A stretch of 64,000 nucleotides of DNA from JBFMDN01 sp040753915 (GCA_040753915.1 JBFMDN010000006.1:1-64000); one strand, 5' to 3'; positions 25,816 to 35,047 are shown, numbered from the stretch's first letter. The notes: generated from the sequence alone by a model not told the origin. Translations and numbers: made by a program.

Positions 25816-27327
25816 TCAGTTCTCGCTCGACGGAATGAGGCTTATCGCGCCACGCAAGCGCCTGGTTACCTCTTCCTGACCGATTGTCTCGAGCATCTCA
25901 AACAGTCCGGGCCCAACCGATGTGCCGGAAACCGCGGTGCGCGCTGCGTTGATAAGGAGCCCCGCTTTCACTTCTTTTTCCTCGGCATAGCTCCTGAAGA
26001 CCTCCTCAATGGCGGAAGAGCCGAAGCTCTCTACCCGCTCGAGCCTCTGGGCGAGGTCCGGGAGATAGACGCGCAACCGGGGCTCTTTCGAAAGGTTCTT
26101 CTTCACAGCAGCCTCTTCGTACTCGAACTCTTGGGAGAAATAGCAGCGTCCTCTTGAGGAGAAATCCTTCAGCGTGTGGAAGCGCGCTCGAATCAAGTCC
26201 ACAGTTGCGAGGAACCAGCCTCTCTTCTCCCCCTCGTATTCCTGCTTCCACAAGCCCGCTTCCTTCAGCTCTTCCTCCACGTATGGGGCAAGCTCTTCCA
26301 CGGGCATGGTTCGGATATACGTCGCGTTGAAGTGGATGGCTTTGGGGTCCGTCCAGTTTTTTGGATCTCCGGGCACGTAATTGAAAATGGAATTGGATCG
26401 GTTGATCCGAGAGAGGTCGAACGTCCGGATCAGCTCATCCCGGGAGAAAAATTCAGTGCCGTCAGGAGAGGACCATCCCAGCAGCGCGAGGAAGTTGCAC
26501 AGGGCCCAGGGAAGGAAACCATGCCGACGGTAGTAGGCAATGGTAACTACCTCCCCGTGCTTTCTCTTGGAGAGTTTCGCTTTCTTGCTGTCCAGCGTTA
26601 GGGGCATGTGTGCGAATACCGGCGGCTTCCAGCCGAGCGCCTGGTAGATGAGGATCTGTTTCGGCGTGTTCGCAATGCCGTCTGCTCCGCGTATCACATG
26701 CGTTATGTCGTCCAGAAAGTCGTCGACTGCGTTGCTCAGGATGTACAGGGGCCTGCCGTCCGAACGGACGATGACGAAGTCCTCTATATCTTGCCCTCTC
26801 TTCTCCATCCTTCCGAAGACAGCATCCTCGAAAACCACGGTGGAGAGGGGGGAGCGGGGGACCCGGAATCGTATTACGTATGGTTGACCTTCCTCCAGTC
26901 GGCGATCTATCTCGTCCTGGGACAGGTCACGACACCGTCCATTGTACATGAACGCGATCTTCCTCGCCTCTGCCTCTTCCCTCTGGGCTTCAAGCTCTTC
27001 CCTGGTGCAGAAGCACCGGTACGCGTGTCCGCTTTCCAGAAGCTTTCGGGCAGCCTCCACATGGCGTTCCAGATTGTGGCTCTGGAAGTGCGGGCCTTCA
27101 TCCCAGTCGAGTCCCAGCCATGTGAGGCCGTCGAGTATCTCTTGCACGGACTCCCGAGTCGAGCGCTCAACGTCGGTGTCCTCAATTCTCAGAATGAAGA
27201 CGCCACCAGTTTTCCTTGCCCAGAGCCAGTTATATAGGGCTGTACGCGCTCCGCCCAAATGGAGGTACCCTGTTGGCGAGGGGGCGAAGCGCACGCGGAC
27301 TTCTTCTCGTTTGTCGGTATCGGTCAT
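25816..27327 (-). CDS. gltX: Glutamyl-tRNA synthetase
   Basis: Charges tRNA-Glu (and, in organisms lacking GlnRS, tRNA-Gln) with glutamate. The 503-residue class I synthetase has RFAPSPTGYLHLGGARTALYNW (HIGH motif as HLGG) near residue 15 and KLSKRKHG (KMSKS motif) near 270, both typical of GltX. RIEDTD and the C-terminal helical anticodon-binding region are present; total length is normal. The ATG at 27327 follows GGAG; a GTG four codons upstream is a poorer choice. It lies 19 bases downstream of the MBL hydrolase gene and is probably co-transcribed with it. Confidence 0.97.
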   Translation of the reverse strand: MTDTDKREEVRVRFAPSPTGYLHLGGARTALYNWLWARKTGGVFILRIEDTDVERSTRESVQEILDGLTWLGLDWDEGPHFQSHNLERHVEAARKLLESGHAYRCFCTREELEAQREEAEARKIAFMYNGRCRDLSQDEIDRRLEEGQPYVIRFRVPRSPLSTVVFEDAVFGRMEKRGQDIEDFVIVRSDGRPLYILSNAVDDFLDDITHVIRGADGIANTPKQILIYQALGWKPPVFAHMPLTLDSKKAKLSKRKHGEVVTIAYYRRHGFLPWALCNFLALLGWSSPDGTEFFSRDELIRTFDLSRINRSNSIFNYVPGDPKNWTDPKAIHFNATYIRTMPVEELAPYVEEELKEAGLWKQEYEGEKRGWFLATVDLIRARFHTLKDFSSRGRCYFSQEFEYEEAAVKKNLSKEPRLRVYLPDLAQRLERVESFGSSAIEEVFRSYAEEKEVKAGLLINAARTAVSGTSVGPGLFEMLETIGQEEVTRRLRGAISLIPSSEN

Positions 27328-27346
27328 TTTTCTCCGCACGTAATCG

Positions 27347-27979
27347 TTACGCGGTAGGATCGAGCACTACCACGGGTACTTTTGTCGCGGCCGCAAAGGC
27401 CTGACGATCTTGCAAGGTGCCCACAATGTCTCCGCAGTGCATGGGCACGGCTGTTTTTGGTTGAATTTTGTCTGCTGCTTGTGCTGCCTGAGCGACAGTC
27501 ATCGTGTACGTGCCCCCCACTGGTATCAGCAGGACGTCGGCCGTGACATGCTCCATCTCCGGGATCACATCCGAATCGCCCGTGTGGTAGATACGGACGC
27601 CATCCACAGTTATGACGTATCCGACCCAGTTATTTGCTTTAGGGTGAAAATTCTTGTCCGTATTGTAGGCTGGAACGGCCTCTATGGTAACGTCGCCCAC
27701 GGCAATTGTTTTCCCTGGGGCGATGGGCTTGAAGGAACCGCCGAAATCGGAGCGGCAATCCTCGGGGCCCACGATAACAGTCGACGCCTTGCGAATCTTT
27801 TCCACATCTTCCACTGAGAGGTGATCGTAATGGCTATGGGTAATGCATACGATGTCTGCCGGTACAGAGGATTTCAACTTCCACGGATCAATATAGACCG
27901 TCGATTTGGCCCCCGATATCCGGAAGCTGGCATGTCCAAGCCAGGCAATCCTTTCCTTCACAAACGATTCCACGTTCAT
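27347..27979 (-). CDS. Metallo-beta-lactamase-fold hydrolase (UPF0173-like)
   Basis: A 210-residue cytosolic metal-dependent hydrolase. The metal motif HSHYDH is at 48-53, with DPWKL before it and the later ligands in HTGDSDVIPEM and VPMHCGD. Small size and no additional domain fit the UPF0173/YtkL-type family, whose substrates are mostly unknown. GAGGGAGGA precedes the ATG. The 19-base gap to gltX suggests an MBL-gltX operon; a functional link is not obvious. Confidence 0.9.
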   Translation of the reverse strand: MNVESFVKERIAWLGHASFRISGAKSTVYIDPWKLKSSVPADIVCITHSHYDHLSVEDVEKIRKASTVIVGPEDCRSDFGGSFKPIAPGKTIAVGDVTIEAVPAYNTDKNFHPKANNWVGYVITVDGVRIYHTGDSDVIPEMEHVTADVLLIPVGGTYTMTVAQAAQAADKIQPKTAVPMHCGDIVGTLQDRQAFAAATKVPVVVLDPTA

Positions 27980-28283
27980 AGCGTCCTCCCTCTTGAATGC
28001 TGAGCGTTGGATGGCGCCTCATTCTGGCTCGACCCGAGCGCTATTTCTGGCCAAGTCCCGTCATATGGTTTGGCGACAGATAGCTCCGCGGTCATTGTAA
28101 GCGCCATATAGGAGAAAAGCAAATTGATCGAGACGCACACACGTGAAGCAGCTCGCCTGATTATCCGTGACCCCGCAGCCACACCGGACCATGAAGGCCT
28201 CGGCATCCCGGTGTACTCCGGAATCCAGTACAATCCCGAACTTCCCCGGACCCATCGATGGCGGCCAAGAGTTGGCCGGCTCC

Positions 28284-28320
28284 TGTCTTCGTAGCACCGG
28301 CGTCTCGCCGGTATTCAGGA
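28284..28320. repeat. Short GC-rich hairpin repeat, third copy
   Basis: CGTAGCACCGGCGTCTCGCC plus flanks, sharing the hairpin core with 19639-19683 and 25626-25672 but diverging downstream (ends TATTCAGGA). Confidence 0.6.
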
Positions 28321-28361
28321 GACTTTCAGACAAAATGCACGCGAGACATCTAACGTTGACA

Positions 28362-28387
28362 AACGGGCGAGACGCCCGTTCTACTGA
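28362..28387. repeat. Short palindromic repeat identical to 3595-3620
   Basis: A 26-base exact match to 3595-3620. The hairpin AACGGGCG-AGA-CGCCCGTT is followed by CTACTGA. It sits only 42 bases after the CCGGCG hairpin repeat, so two short repeat types are side by side here. Confidence 0.75.
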
Positions 28388-28830
28388 AGATCGGCGGCGC
28401 GGTCGCGCTGCTGGAATGTGGGAATCGAGAAAGGCGCTCTGCACAGGTACAGACCACGGAGGGCCGCAGGCATATGCGTTACCTTAGAGCCTTTGGAAGA
28501 TACGTCTCACCCCAGTCTCTTCCTTCGCGATTCCCGCTTCCGAGGCCCCTCTCGGAGCTCTTGCGAGATGGCCTTCCGGTTTGGGAGACGCCAGTGCATT
28601 CATGCCCTATAAACCCCTCTCCCCGTGATACCTGGGCGTAGGGGGGGCTGTGCCTGCCGATGCTCTGTCGGGCAGGGGCCGACCTACCACTGCGCCACGG
28701 TGTAATGGATATGATAGCGACATAATCGCGAACACACGGTTAACGCTTTGGGGCATGCAGGAGCAGATCGGCAGTTGGCCGGCGTGTTCTGTCTTTCCAA
28801 GACAAATGGAGCTATGATAAGAATGGCTTG

Positions 28831-29157
28831 ATGAAAAGAAACTCCGAACCCCGAAAACCTCCTCCTCCCAGCGTGACCCGAAGCGACCGCGATTGGGTGA
28901 TGTTCGCGTTGGGAATAGGATTGATTGTCCTGTTCGTGGTCATAGGATATGGAGCAATGACGGGTTGGGAGGGCAGATCCCCGGGAAAGATCAGGGGACC
29001 CGTGAAAGATCCAGCCAAGGTCGGGAGCATCCGTGAAGAAGGTCAATTCATCCGAGGTAGGGAGCTTCCGTTCAAGAACAAAACCCTTCAGACGGGCTTA
29101 CAGGGTCATCCATGCCGTTTCCTGAAGGGCTTTGCACAAGCGAACGCTCAAGTATAG
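28831..29157 (+). CDS. Small single-pass membrane protein, hypothetical
   Basis: Encodes 108 residues. One hydrophobic helix (WVMFALGIGLIVLFVVIGYG, about 22-41) follows a basic, proline-rich N terminus (RKPPPPSVTRSDRD); the rest is polar. The ribosome site is weak, the adjacent TTG at 28828 is an alternative start, and the second half has no obvious conserved pattern. The hydrophobic segment makes a real gene more likely than not. It precedes the DUF502 membrane protein by 140 bases. Confidence 0.5.
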   Translation: MKRNSEPRKPPPPSVTRSDRDWVMFALGIGLIVLFVVIGYGAMTGWEGRSPGKIRGPVKDPAKVGSIREEGQFIRGRELPFKNKTLQTGLQGHPCRFLKGFAQANAQV

Positions 29158-29297
29158 CCTATTCCGGTTCAGCACGCTAGCTTTATGGCACCGGAGGGAG
29201 CAGCGGCTCGCTCCTGCTCTCTGGCATACGGTCGATCGGACCTTCTTCTGGTGTTCGGGCCACCGGCTTCCAGGAAATTTGTCGTCGGAGAAAGACC

Positions 29298-29951
29298 ATG
29301 CAGTCACTCTTCAGTTACCTGGTTCGATTTTTCCTCACGGGCGTGGCCACCCTGCTGCCGTTGTTCGTGACTGTGTTCGTAGTCACGTGGGTGGTCAAGC
29401 TCGCGGACGCGTACATAGGCCCCAGCAGCAGCTTTGGAGTCTTTATCGTTGCGATTGTCGGCGAGAGCGAGAAGTACCTCGGCTGGGTGGCCGGGTACCT
29501 CGTAGTGATCGTCTTCACGACGATCCTCGGTTTTCTTGTCACTCGTGCGACAGCAGCCCGAGTTCATCGCGGCGTGAATCAGATGTTCGCGAGAATCCCC
29601 CTGGTGGGAAAAATCTACTCGACCGTCGGTCAAGTTGTGGAGCTCTTGGGCAAGAAAAGTCAGAACGGGCTGGAACGATTTGGCGGAGTGGGGTATGTTC
29701 GCATGGGAAACTTGAAAATCCTCGGCCTCTTGACGTCGAGCGAGCACTATGTTCTGGATGGAAAGGAATACGTGCTCCTGTTCATTCCCAACGCGCCCTT
29801 TCCCGCAACTGGATTCACGATGTTGGTCCAGGTGGAGGATTTCGAGTTGCTCGACTTGGCAATAGAGGATCTGATAAAACTGCTCATGTCTCTCGGATCG
29901 TTGGGACCGCAGGTCCTCAAGAAGCCCTCCGACCTCTTCACTACAGGGTAA
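29298..29951 (+). CDS. DUF502-family inner-membrane protein
   Basis: A 217-residue protein of the DUF502 (COG2928) family. Two transmembrane helices (about 8-33 and 63-82) are followed by a soluble domain with the family signatures RIPLVGKIYSTVGQV and FIPNAPFPATGFTMLV. Function is unknown. The ATG follows GGAG (29287-29290). A thioesterase gene begins six bases after the stop, indicating co-transcription. Confidence 0.9.
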   Translation: MQSLFSYLVRFFLTGVATLLPLFVTVFVVTWVVKLADAYIGPSSSFGVFIVAIVGESEKYLGWVAGYLVVIVFTTILGFLVTRATAARVHRGVNQMFARIPLVGKIYSTVGQVVELLGKKSQNGLERFGGVGYVRMGNLKILGLLTSSEHYVLDGKEYVLLFIPNAPFPATGFTMLVQVEDFELLDLAIEDLIKLLMSLGSLGPQVLKKPSDLFTTG

Positions 29952-29957
29952 GACTTC

Positions 29958-30374
29958 ATGAGAGAGAACTTACACGCCGAGCTGATGAGAAGGTCCCTGG
30001 AGGGGCCCTTCGGCAGGCTTCTGGATCTTGAAGCCGTAGAGGTAACCCCGGGACGTGCAGTCGTCAGAATGCAGGTCCGACCTGAGCTGGTCAATATCTT
30101 CGGATCCACGCATGGCGGCGCGTTGTTCAGCCTTATTGACGAAGCGTTCCAACTCGCGTGCAATAGTCACGGGATTATGGCTGTTGCTCTGAATGTCAGC
30201 ATAACGTACGTTGCGGTTGCCTCGCCGGGAGCCATCCTGGAAGCCGTGGCGCAAGAGGCCCACAAGACCAGGCGAACTGCGTCCTACTGTTGCGAAATCC
30301 GCGAGGTCGGCGACGGAAAGCTCATCGCCACCGCTCAGGCTCTAGCCTACCGTACTGGAAAAGAGATTTCCTGA
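29958..30374 (+). CDS. PaaI-type hotdog thioesterase
   Basis: A 138-residue hotdog-fold protein. The signature NIFGSTHGGALFSLIDEAF (about 48-66) contains HGG and the downstream acidic residue used for catalysis in PaaI/YbgC-like acyl-CoA thioesterases. VALNVSITYVAVASPG is the usual second strand pair. It probably hydrolyses an aryl- or acyl-CoA; the paaK gene 8 kb away makes an aromatic CoA ester conceivable, but that is only inference. Starts six bases after the DUF502 gene. Its stop is two bases from the end of the convergent gene on the other strand. Confidence 0.9.
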   Translation: MRENLHAELMRRSLEGPFGRLLDLEAVEVTPGRAVVRMQVRPELVNIFGSTHGGALFSLIDEAFQLACNSHGIMAVALNVSITYVAVASPGAILEAVAQEAHKTRRTASYCCEIREVGDGKLIATAQALAYRTGKEIS

Positions 30375-30376
30375 TC

Positions 30377-30847
30377 TCACCAGGTTCTCTTGAAAAGGGT
30401 GGAGATACCGAGTTTTCCTCTTTTCGATTCGTCCGCTCTCGAAGTGTCTCGGCCCTTCCCCTGGGGCTTCTCAGTCGGCTCGCGCTGGGACTCCTCCTCG
30501 GAGTCGGGCTTGATTTTCGGCACTCTGGGCTTGAATGCGAGCAACTCGGTCAGCTCGACCGTGTCGAGGAACTCGTCGTCATTGTCGTACGATTCTCGCG
30601 GGATCACTGGAACCGGAACCCCCGGCCTTCCCGCAACTGGAGGCTCGACAACCTTGAACTGGATTCCGCGTCGGAGAAGATCTTCTTCTGAGATAAGCTT
30701 CTTGACGAACAGTTGCCTCAACAGGTCGGCGTATCCCGCTGGGGTGATCTTGAATCGCTCCATGATCTGCGCGTTCGTCATTGGGCCACGGATACATTCA
30801 AGGGCTTCCTTTGCGCTCACGTCTCTACTGGATGGCACTGTTGGCAT
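30377..30847 (-). CDS. Hypothetical protein with N-terminal helical regulatory-like motif
   Basis: A 156-residue protein. The first 65 residues (AKEALECIRGPMTNAQIMERFKITPAGYADLLRQLF... KLI) resemble a short helix-turn-helix-like module seen at the N terminus of various deltaproteobacterial proteins. The remainder is charged, with a Pro/Glu/Lys-rich low-complexity tail. No signal peptide or membrane segment. An overlapping plus-strand frame (30390-30887) looks non-coding by comparison. Role unknown; a DNA- or protein-binding regulator is possible. Confidence 0.6.
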   Translation of the reverse strand: MPTVPSSRDVSAKEALECIRGPMTNAQIMERFKITPAGYADLLRQLFVKKLISEEDLLRRGIQFKVVEPPVAGRPGVPVPVIPRESYDNDDEFLDTVELTELLAFKPRVPKIKPDSEEESQREPTEKPQGKGRDTSRADESKRGKLGISTLFKRTW

Positions 30848-31163
30848 CTCTTCATTCCGCTGGTTTGCTCAAAAGGGTTGTGGCTAGTATACCTCATATC
30901 CGTCACAAAATGAACCCCTTGGGGCACTCTAAGGGGAGCAAGCCGGTGCGTTTTCTTGATTTCGTCGCATCCCCTTCGGGCAGAAATCTTGGATTACAGG
31001 CGGCGCCAATAGAGGTCTAAGTTCACTATATTATGTCGATTAGCATCGTTTAGGATTGCAACATCAATCAAATTAGCGAGAAATTATTTGTTTTTTATGC
31101 AATATGGGTTATGATTGCCTCGCCCGCCGAGGATCGGACCCCCATCACGACGCTGGAGGTCGC
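30848..31163. other. AT-rich intergenic region
   Basis: 316 bases between divergent genes. The part from 31020 to 31110 is markedly AT-rich and is the natural place for promoters, but no clean -35/-10 pair was found. CTGGAGG (31153-31159) is the ribosome site of the next gene. Confidence 0.45.
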
Positions 31164-32453
31164 GTGAAGCTCAATACCAAATTGGTTCTTGTATCCCTCC
31201 TCTATTTTGCCGAGGGATTTCCGTTCGGCCTGATCGAGCAGACGCTGCCCGTCTACTTCAGAATCCACGGCATGTCGCTGGTTCATATTGGGTTGCTGAG
31301 CTTTCTGAGCCTGCCGTACGCGCTGAAATTCATCTGGGCTCCGGCAGTGGACTTCCTGGGCAGTCGGCGGAAATGGATAGCTGGCGCCCAGCTCTTGATG
31401 GCCGCGTCCATATTCCTGCTCATTCCTCTCAATCCGTCTGAGCCTTCCACATTGTTATGGACAGTAGTTGCGTCGCTCGCCATATTCTCGGCCACGCAGG
31501 ACATAGCGATCGACTCGTACTCGATTGAATTGCTCAATCCCTCGGAAATGGGAATAGCAAACGGGTTCAGGCAAGCCGCGTATCGCGTGGCTCTCGTGGT
31601 TGCCGGCGGACTGTTCGTTGCCGGTGGCGGCTGGATCGGGTGGAAGCTCACCTTTGCCTGTGCAGCGGGAGTTCTCCTTCTTTGCGCGTTTCTCGCCCTT
31701 AAATTGCCGCAAATAGAAGTCCCCCGGCCTGCCGTGACCCTGAAGACGATTGCGAATCCGGTGCGGGACCTCCTGAAGAGGCCCGGCGTGTTGCAGGTAG
31801 CCCTCTTCATCTTGCTGTACAAGCTGGGGGATATGTCCATCGGCCCCATGGTGCGTCCCTTTTGGTTGGCTTGCGGATTGACGACCACAGAGATCGGACT
31901 CATTACCGGCACGCTGGGAATCCTCGCTTCAATCGCCGGAGGTCTTGTAGGCGGCCTCTTTATGGTTCGCTTCGGGATCTTCCACGGCTTGTGGTTCTTG
32001 GGAATCTGGCAGTCGCTGAGCAATCTCACGTACGCGTGGGTGGCGGTAAGCCCCGAGACCAGTAACTGGGCGATATACGCTGCGTCCGTAGCCGAATCCT
32101 TCTGCGGTGGGCTCGGCACCGCGGCGTTCTTGGCTTTTCTGATGAGCATCTGCAGGAAGCAATACTCCGCAACCCAGTATGCAATCCTTTCTGCGCTCTT
32201 CAGGATAACGGGTATAATCGCGGGGTCTCTCAGCGGATGGGGAGCCGTTTCTATGGGCTACGGCCACTACTTCCTCTTGACATTCTTCCTTTCTCTTCCG
32301 GCATTTCTGTTTCTGATGCAGGCCAGAGAGTGGATACCCGCGGATCCCAATGGGACCGACAGCCCCCCCCTTCTGAAAAGCCGCGGCGAACCAGGGAAAG
32401 AACCGCCCTCCCCGCCGAGCTATCGAGGGGCTCCAGCCCCGGTTGGGCAGTAG
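31164..32453 (+). CDS. AmpG-like MFS transporter
   Basis: A 429-residue polytopic inner-membrane protein with about 12 hydrophobic helices. The opening LVSLLYFAEGFPFGLIEQTLPVYFR and the segment SLPYALKFIWAPAVDFLGSRRKW are typical of the AmpG/PAT family, which moves muropeptides or acetyl-CoA; ATQDIAIDSYSIELL is also characteristic. A role in importing cell-wall breakdown products would fit the D,D-carboxypeptidase gene 6 kb upstream, but the substrate is not shown. The start is GTG with GGAGG five bases away. The C terminus is a proline-rich cytosolic tail. Confidence 0.88.
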   Translation: MKLNTKLVLVSLLYFAEGFPFGLIEQTLPVYFRIHGMSLVHIGLLSFLSLPYALKFIWAPAVDFLGSRRKWIAGAQLLMAASIFLLIPLNPSEPSTLLWTVVASLAIFSATQDIAIDSYSIELLNPSEMGIANGFRQAAYRVALVVAGGLFVAGGGWIGWKLTFACAAGVLLLCAFLALKLPQIEVPRPAVTLKTIANPVRDLLKRPGVLQVALFILLYKLGDMSIGPMVRPFWLACGLTTTEIGLITGTLGILASIAGGLVGGLFMVRFGIFHGLWFLGIWQSLSNLTYAWVAVSPETSNWAIYAASVAESFCGGLGTAAFLAFLMSICRKQYSATQYAILSALFRITGIIAGSLSGWGAVSMGYGHYFLLTFFLSLPAFLFLMQAREWIPADPNGTDSPPLLKSRGEPGKEPPSPPSYRGAPAPVGQ

Positions 32454-32495
32454 AGCCGCGGGCTTCATGGATTCCCGATAAGGCCTCTCTCCATG

Positions 32496-33182
32496 TCAAA
32501 GCTCCGATCCGTTCTGAAAGGCTTCCGGTGAAGCGATCGCCTTGATCCACAAGAGGACCCTCTCTTCCCCATACTGTTTCTTCCACGCGGCCAACAGGGC
32601 ATCGAGGGGAAGGTCGGCGAAAGAGCCGTGGGTTGTTAGATATTCCACGTACGGCTCTCCCTTGAGGTTCCGGCTTGGGAACACTGCATCGTGGACTCCG
32701 TCGAATTCCACGGCCGCGATATTGTGTTGACCGTATATCGGCATGTCGAAAGCAGGCGTTGCTTTCACCCAGCGACCGTGAAGCTTGAGTTCCGCGTATC
32801 CGTGAAACGCGAAGACGTTGCACCCCATCATTTCCAGGAGTTGCTTGCTGGCTCCGTGGTTCCGTATGTCAGCGAGCCCGATCCGAGACGGAATACCTAC
32901 CGCTCTTCCCGCTGCCACGAGAAGACAAGCCTTGGGCACACAATAGCCGCGTCCTCGTCTGAGCACCTCGCTCGCGCGGTAATGCTCGGGAAGATGGAAT
33001 GGTGATCGAGTATCGTACACAATCCCGTCTCGAACTTTGTAGAAAAGCAGTTTCGCCTTTTCCGACGGATCCCCCGCGTCACCGACCGCGTCCTGGGCAA
33101 ACCGGATTATTTCGGGATGGTCTGAGTCAATGATCGCTGTCGGTCTGAGGTACACTTCGTCCGGATTTAAGTCATCGCTCAT
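32496..33182 (-). CDS. Transglutaminase-like cysteine peptidase-fold protein
   Basis: A 228-residue protein with the transglutaminase-like core. Cys81 in GRGYCVPKACLLVAAGRAVGIPSRIG, His127 in FHGYAEL and Asp146 in PAFD form the expected catalytic triad. No signal peptide, so probably cytosolic. Relatives act as peptidases or amidases; the substrate is unknown. GGAG lies six bases before the ATG. Convergent with the MFS gene (42-base gap). Confidence 0.88.
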   Translation of the reverse strand: MSDDLNPDEVYLRPTAIIDSDHPEIIRFAQDAVGDAGDPSEKAKLLFYKVRDGIVYDTRSPFHLPEHYRASEVLRRGRGYCVPKACLLVAAGRAVGIPSRIGLADIRNHGASKQLLEMMGCNVFAFHGYAELKLHGRWVKATPAFDMPIYGQHNIAAVEFDGVHDAVFPSRNLKGEPYVEYLTTHGSFADLPLDALLAAWKKQYGEERVLLWIKAIASPEAFQNGSEL

Positions 33183-33226
33183 GGTGGACTCCTGGATTAC
33201 ATCGGTGTTTTCGTACAGAAATTGTT

Positions 33227-33256
33227 TTGAATTGCCAGCTCAGGGTATCGTACAAT
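33227..33256 (+). promoter_or_regulatory. Possible promoter of the condensation-domain gene
   Basis: TTGAAT (33227-33232), an 18-base spacer and TACAAT (33251-33256). It would give a leader of about 240 bases. The rest of 33183-33502 shows nothing else. Confidence 0.4.
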
Positions 33257-33502
33257 TAAACTATTGTCAGCCCGCCACGCTGGTTTAGGTATGCATTCAC
33301 GGGGTCCGTCGTCACTCGGGGGGCTATGTGTGAGCAACTTCATTACTCCGCAAGAGAATCTGCTCTCGTTCATCACTATTCTCCAGGCGCGAGGCAGTGC
33401 GCATTCTATGATGAGCGCTTCCCATGAGGCGTCCTGGCGCACAGGGGATCGACCACGAACACCAAGCTCAGGAGAGCTCCATCGAAGAAAAGGGGGTTCA
33501 CC

Positions 33503-34912
33503 ATGCAGCTCGAATTTTCTCGACTAAACCCCACCTCCGAAATGGTCGCCCTTACCACCAGGAGGAACACCAAGAACCTCATCATTACCCCTGCCGTCCT
33601 CCATGGCCCCCTAGACCCGGACAAACTTGCCGCAGCAGTGCACAGAGCCGTGGACGACTTTCCTCAACTCGGGTGCACCATTAAGGAGACCAAGGAATCC
33701 GGTCGTCGGTACCTCACCTGGGTTCCTCGTCCGGACCTGCGTTTCCCAGTGAACTTTGTCACAATGGGGGACCGCAGCACAGCCTCTGATAGGACTTTAC
33801 CCACGGTTCAAGATCTGCTTGGAGTCCTGGAGTCAAGCCTGGATAGAGAATGGAACCTCTTCGAGGAGCTGCCCGGGGAATTCCATATTGTCAAGGTGGA
33901 TCACGAACATCACTTGGCAGTTCCGGTCGTTCACCATGTTGCCGCTGACGCGGGAGAGGCCTCCTCATTCGGCAGGGGGGTTGCCTTGGCCTATCGTGAG
34001 CTGGTCACGGGCGAAAAGCTTGCTGTAGAGGCAAGGGTCCGAGGACTCTCCACTGCCATGAATCGAATCGCTCCTCGCAAACGCAAGTCCGCACTGGACG
34101 GCTTTTCCAGTCTCTGGAAATCGGTGCAGGCTGCTACCCTTCGTCCAACCTTGGCTCAAGGCAGCGGTTCCCGCGACGAGACGCGCGAGTTCCATGTAAA
34201 GAGGCTTTTCTCCCGGCAGGAAACTCTGCAAATTTCGGAATGGATCTCCCGTGCAGGAATCAGGCTGTCGGACGTTATCTTGGCGTGCGGCAACCTGGCC
34301 ATAGATAGATGGAACGCGGCCCGGCATATCGAGGCCGGCCCGATTACTACCGCAATGACCGTCAACATGGAGGGGAGGTATAGCGGCTTAAGAGAGCCCA
34401 ATGCCACGAGCGTGATCTTCTTCAAGTTTCTCCCCGAAGAACGGCAGGTTCCGGAGGACTTCCTCCGTCGCGTGTCTCAAACGCGTGCCCGCCACTTCGG
34501 CCGTCAAATGGACTCCCAATTGTCCGGAAATCTGCGGAGGATGCTCGATTCCGTGCGGCTCCTACCTTTGGGCGCTCGAAGCCGCGTGGTGTACCATCTA
34601 GTGAACAAGCAGCAATTCTCCATGACCGTAACTATGCTCGGAGTGGTGTGGCCGCTCAGAGAAGGCGATCGAGCCTTCGGCGAATCCTTTCCGACGGAGG
34701 TGGGAGATACCCTAATCACGGAAGTGCACGGAATCGGTTACAAGCTCCTGTCAAGCACACCGATTGTCTTCATCGTGTATGTCTTCCGGCAGCAGTTGAA
34801 CGTGGTAATGGCCGCGGCAGGAAGCCTGTTTACGTACGAGGAAGCGGAATGCTTTATGGATGCGTTCGCATCTGTCCTGATGGAGCTCAGTGAGGGAACG
34901 CCTGCCGGGTAA
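33503..34912 (+). CDS. Stand-alone condensation-domain / acyltransferase-like protein
   Basis: A 469-residue soluble protein of the chloramphenicol-acetyltransferase-like superfamily. The motif HHVAADA (144-150) matches the HHxxxD[AG] active site of NRPS condensation domains and wax-ester synthase/PapA-type acyltransferases. The N-terminal PLDPDKLAAAVHRAVDDFPQLG is the usual opening. No carrier-protein or adenylation domain is near. It may join an acyl group to an alcohol or amine on a small molecule or lipid. AAAGGGGG precedes the ATG. Single gene between convergent and divergent neighbours. Confidence 0.75.
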   Translation: MQLEFSRLNPTSEMVALTTRRNTKNLIITPAVLHGPLDPDKLAAAVHRAVDDFPQLGCTIKETKESGRRYLTWVPRPDLRFPVNFVTMGDRSTASDRTLPTVQDLLGVLESSLDREWNLFEELPGEFHIVKVDHEHHLAVPVVHHVAADAGEASSFGRGVALAYRELVTGEKLAVEARVRGLSTAMNRIAPRKRKSALDGFSSLWKSVQAATLRPTLAQGSGSRDETREFHVKRLFSRQETLQISEWISRAGIRLSDVILACGNLAIDRWNAARHIEAGPITTAMTVNMEGRYSGLREPNATSVIFFKFLPEERQVPEDFLRRVSQTRARHFGRQMDSQLSGNLRRMLDSVRLLPLGARSRVVYHLVNKQQFSMTVTMLGVVWPLREGDRAFGESFPTEVGDTLITEVHGIGYKLLSSTPIVFIVYVFRQQLNVVMAAAGSLFTYEEAECFMDAFASVLMELSEGTPAG

Positions 34913-35047
34913 CGGGAAGTGCAGAGCTCAAGGAACGCCACGGACTCTGCGCTGATGTTTCTCCGGGCGGCCTTTTTTCCGCGGCAAGACAGATGGAAAT
35001 GCGTGAGTACCAGTGCCCGGAGCAGGAAGGAGACATTCGCTTGAAGG

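Larger units (their letters stand above)
27980..28830. other. Intergenic region with short palindromic repeats
   Basis: About 850 bases without a supported gene. It holds one CCGGCG-TCT-CGCCGG hairpin repeat (28284-28320), one exact copy of the 26-base palindrome (28362-28387) and a GC-rich imperfect hairpin near 28657-28678. No tRNA-like fold was found. Confidence 0.5.

Noticed and set aside
28630..28710. tRNA-like sequence near GCCTGCCGA…TCGGGCAGG
   Set aside because: Only one stem forms; no acceptor, anticodon or T-arm fits.
30390..30887. Plus-strand frame of 165 codons opposite 30377-30847
   Set aside because: Serine-rich shadow of the minus-strand gene with no recognisable motif.
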